Part shown: one piece after another, positions 11,156-13,914 of the stretch
Layout of the letters: each line of letters begins with the position of its first letter
Numbering within the stretch: position 1 is the stretch's first letter
Assembly (NCBI GenBank): GCA_035937795.1
Contig: DASZHO010000128.1
Coordinates: 1 to 13,914, forward strand
DNA length: 13,914 bases
Source: JAMQPK01 sp035937795
GTDB taxonomy: Bacteria > Acidobacteriota > Vicinamibacteria > Vicinamibacterales > JAMQPK01
Direction: 5' to 3'
Notes under the pieces: generated by a model
What the model saw: only the letters and a program-made list of their open reading frames with translations
The model's database searches: none
Told to the model about the DNA's origin: nothing
Translations under genes and position numbers: made by a program

Positions 11156-13914
11156 TGCTCCGCGCGCTCGTCGATTTCTCGCTCGGCAACCGGCTCCTGG
11201 TCCTCGCGGTCGCGGTGCTCCTGTTCATCTGGGGCGTGATCTCGTTTCGCAACCTGCCGGTGGAGGCCTATCCCGACGTCGCGAACAACTACGTGCAGGT
11301 GATCACCCAGTGGCCGGGCATCTCGGCCGAACAGGTCGAACAGCAGGTCACGATCCCGCTCGAGATCGTGATGAACGGCATCCCGCACCTGGACCATTTG
11401 CGGTCGACGTCGCTCTTCGGCCTTTCCAGCGTGATGCTCATCTTCGACGACGAGTCGGAGAATGACTGGAACCGCGTAAAGGTCCTCGAGCGGCTCTCGC
11501 AGGTGACGCTCCCCGCGGGCGTGCAGCCCCAGATGGGCGCCGACTGGAGCCCGGTCGGGCAGATCTACTTTTTCACGCTGCACAGCACGAACCCGAAATA
11601 CGACGTGATGGATCTGAAGTCGACCGAGGACTGGACCATCGAGAAGCAGTTCAAATCGGTGCCGGACGTGGTCGACGTGGCCAGCTTCGGCGGGCCGACG
11701 CGCGAGTACCAGGTGCGGGTCGATCCGAACAAGCTCGTCGCCTACGGGCTCAGCCTGGGGCAGATCGAACAGCAGCTCTCGAACAACAACGTCAACGGCG
11801 GCGGCAGCTTCATCGAAGCGGGGCTGCAGCAGATCAACGTGCGCGCGGTCGGGCAGGTCAGAACCGTCGCCGACATCGAGCGGACCGTCATCACGACCAG
11901 GACCGGCACCGCGCTTCGAGTGAGGGACATCGCGACCGTCCAGGAGGGCGCCAAGATCCGGCTCGGCCAGTTCGCCAAGGCGATCCATCGTGCGGACGGA
12001 CGGATTCTCGACAACGACGACGTGGTCGCCGGGATCGTGCTGCTGAGGAAGGGGGCGAACGCCGATTCGACGCTCGAGGCGATCCACGCCAAGGTGGCGG
12101 AGCTGAACGATCACATCCTGCCGCCGGGGGTCAAGGTCGTGCCGTTCCTCGACCGCAGTGATCTCCTCCATCTGACGACGCACACGGTGATGCACAACCT
12201 CACGGCGGGCATCGTGCTCGTGTCGCTGATCCTGTTCGTCTTTCTGGGAAACGTCAGAGGCGCGCTCATCGTGACGCTGACGATTCCGTTTTCGCTGTTG
12301 TTCGCCTCGATCTGCCTGAACCTGCGGCACATTCCGGCGAACCTGCTGTCCCTGGGGGCCCTCGACTTCGGCATGATCGTCGAAGGCGCGGTCGTGATGA
12401 TCGAGAACATCGTCCGGATGCTCTCCCACGGCGACCACGAGACGAACGAGACCGTCGCCCGGAAGATCGGCGCCGCCGCGCACGAAGTGCAGCGGCCGGT
12501 CTTCTACTCGATCGCGATCATCATCGTGGCGTACCTGCCGATTTTCACGCTGCAGGCGGTGGAAGGCCGGCTGTTCAAGCCGATGGCCTGGACCGTGGCG
12601 TTCGCGCTGCTCGGCGCGCTCCTGTTCTCGATGGTCGTCGGGCCGGTGCTGGCCAGCCTCATGTTTCCAAGAGGCACGCGCGAATGGCGCAATCCACTCA
12701 TGGGCGTCCTGACGCGGGCGTACGCGCGCGCGCTGAGCCTCGCCATCGACTGGCGCTGGGTGACGGTGTCGATCGCGGCGGTGGCGCTCCTCGGAACCTA
12801 CGTGCTGAGCCGGACGATCGGCTCCGAATTCCTCCCACACCTGGACGAAGGAGCGATCTGGGTGCGCGGGACGCTCGCGCCGAGCACCGGACCGAGCGAG
12901 GGCATCCGCCTGGCCAATCAGGTGCGCGTGATCCTTGCCTCGTTCCCCGAAGTGACCGTCGCGACCAGCCAGGTCGGCCGGCCCGACGATGGGACGGACA
13001 CCACCGGCTTCTTCAACACCGAGTACTTCGTCGATCTGAAGCCGAAAGAGCAGTGGCGGCCGGCCTTCCACCAGAACAAGGACGAGTTGATCGCAGCGAT
13101 GAACCGCGAGCTCGACAAGATTCCCGGCGCGATCTGGAACTTCTCGCAGCCGATTGCCGATAACATGGAGGAGGCGGTCAGCGGCGTCAAGGGCGAGCTC
13201 GCCATCAAGGTCTACGGAGACGATTTGCGGACGCTCGAAGACAAAGGCGAGCAGATCGTCAACGTCATGCGTACGGTGGCCGGCATCCAGGATCTCGGGC
13301 TCATCCGGGTGCTCGGCCAACCGAATCTGAACTTCACGGTCGATCGCGACGCCGCGGCGCGCTATCAAATCAACTCAGCCGACGTCCAGGACGCGATTCA
13401 GACGGCAATCGGCGGCAACACGTTGACCCAGGTGCTCCAGGGTGAGCAGCGCTATGACCTCGTCATGCGCTACCTGCCGACTTACCGGAATTCGCGGGAA
13501 GCGATCCAGCAGACGCGGCTGGTCGCGCCCTCGGGCGAGCGCGTCTCGCTCGCGCAGCTCTGCAAGGTCGACGCCGAGGACGGCGCCTCGGAGGTGTACC
13601 GCGAGGGCAACCAGCGATACGTGGCGATCAAGTACGGCGTGCGCGGACGCGATCTCGGCAGCGCGGTCGAGGAAGCGATCGTGAAGGTGACCCGGCAGGT
13701 GAAGCTGCCGCCGGGCTATCGGATCGACTGGGCGGGGGAATACGCCAGCCAGCAGCGCGCGCAGCGACGCCTCGAAATCGTGATCCCGCTGACGCTGCTT
13801 GTGATCTTCATGATTCTCTATTCAATGTTCGGGTCGATGAAGTGGGCGGGGCTGATCCTCGCGACCGTCGCGATGGCGCCCGTGGGCGGCGTCGTGGCGC
13901 TGTTTTTGACCGGC
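11155..13914 (+). CDS. Heavy-metal-type RND efflux transporter (CzcA/CusA family), 3' truncated by window
   Basis: The visible 920 codons begin at ATG 11155 and have no stop; members usually run to about 1020-1070 residues, so the C-terminal 100-150 residues lie outside. TM1 is at about 11-30 and is followed by the porter domain with the family marker LPVEAYPDV (34-42). TM2-TM4 lie at about 349-417, with the proton-relay segment DFGMIVEGAVVMIEN (404-418) carrying D404, E410 and E417. After a second porter half, EFLPHLDEGAIWVRG and YRIDWAGEYASQ are typical HME wording, and TM8 (LEIVIPLTLLVIFMILYS) precedes the window end. The pump is an inner-membrane trimer driven by protons that exports cations from periplasm or cytoplasm through the adaptor and channel encoded upstream. 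The second acidic residue is Glu where CzcA has Asp (CzcA D402, D408, E415). The metal cannot be assigned from this part. Confidence 0.93.
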   Translation, partial: MLRALVDFSLGNRLLVLAVAVLLFIWGVISFRNLPVEAYPDVANNYVQVITQWPGISAEQVEQQVTIPLEIVMNGIPHLDHLRSTSLFGLSSVMLIFDDESENDWNRVKVLERLSQVTLPAGVQPQMGADWSPVGQIYFFTLHSTNPKYDVMDLKSTEDWTIEKQFKSVPDVVDVASFGGPTREYQVRVDPNKLVAYGLSLGQIEQQLSNNNVNGGGSFIEAGLQQINVRAVGQVRTVADIERTVITTRTGTALRVRDIATVQEGAKIRLGQFAKAIHRADGRILDNDDVVAGIVLLRKGANADSTLEAIHAKVAELNDHILPPGVKVVPFLDRSDLLHLTTHTVMHNLTAGIVLVSLILFVFLGNVRGALIVTLTIPFSLLFASICLNLRHIPANLLSLGALDFGMIVEGAVVMIENIVRMLSHGDHETNETVARKIGAAAHEVQRPVFYSIAIIIVAYLPIFTLQAVEGRLFKPMAWTVAFALLGALLFSMVVGPVLASLMFPRGTREWRNPLMGVLTRAYARALSLAIDWRWVTVSIAAVALLGTYVLSRTIGSEFLPHLDEGAIWVRGTLAPSTGPSEGIRLANQVRVILASFPEVTVATSQVGRPDDGTDTTGFFNTEYFVDLKPKEQWRPAFHQNKDELIAAMNRELDKIPGAIWNFSQPIADNMEEAVSGVKGELAIKVYGDDLRTLEDKGEQIVNVMRTVAGIQDLGLIRVLGQPNLNFTVDRDAAARYQINSADVQDAIQTAIGGNTLTQVLQGEQRYDLVMRYLPTYRNSREAIQQTRLVAPSGERVSLAQLCKVDAEDGASEVYREGNQRYVAIKYGVRGRDLGSAVEEAIVKVTRQVKLPPGYRIDWAGEYASQQRAQRRLEIVIPLTLLVIFMILYSMFGSMKWAGLILATVAMAPVGGVVALFLTG

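Noticed and set aside
9993..11252. A 419-codon open frame on the minus strand
   Set aside because: It is antisense to the adaptor and the start of the pump and shows no recognisable motifs or signal.
10798..13368. An 856-codon open frame on the minus strand
   Set aside because: It lies opposite the RND adaptor and pump genes, which have unmistakable family motifs. The product is rich in His, Arg and Asp with no domains, as expected of the antisense frame of GC-rich DNA.

Overview
The window is a GC-rich, gene-dense bacterial chromosome segment. Exported lipoproteins, tripartite efflux parts and an outer-membrane channel point to a diderm (Gram-negative) host. The mix of an orphan DUF4159 protein, a Uma2 nuclease, a MacAB-type ABC system and an HME-RND efflux operon, with GTG and TTG starts, would fit Acidobacteriota (for example Vicinamibacteria). 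That placement is an inference from gene content and style; no phylogenetic marker is present. No rRNA, tRNA, insertion sequence or CRISPR array was found.

Layout. At 1-103 an upstream gene ends in a clear intrinsic terminator. A secreted DUF4159 protein (104-934, +) converges with a lipoprotein made of about 25-residue aspartate-rich repeats (947-1564, -). The lipoprotein gene is divergent from an AhpD-like CxxC protein (1635-1964, +), and the shared intergenic stretch holds an inverted repeat. A minus-strand block follows, read from right to left: dusB (7184-6138), a structured 191-base gap, a MacA-like adaptor (5946-4471), its ATPase (4452-3703), its permease (3697-2456), a candidate terminator near 2385-2400, and a 77-residue coiled-coil/membrane protein (2276-2043).

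From 7258 everything is on the plus strand: a Uma2-family nuclease, a second exported protein with DxDxDG repeats (7900-8625), then a TolC-type channel (8707-9987), a lipoprotein adaptor (9984-11135) and a heavy-metal-type RND pump (from 11155, cut by the window end after 920 codons). The last three form a tightly coupled CzcCBA/CusCBA-like operon expected to move a cation or small toxic compound out across both membranes. The MacAB-like ABC system has no outer-membrane partner beside it and may borrow a channel, possibly this one.

The least explained element is the pair of exported DxDxDG repeat proteins. They share a repeat period and some repeat wording, and one of them lies directly before the metal-type RND operon. 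A role in divalent-cation binding or sensing in the envelope is a testable guess.
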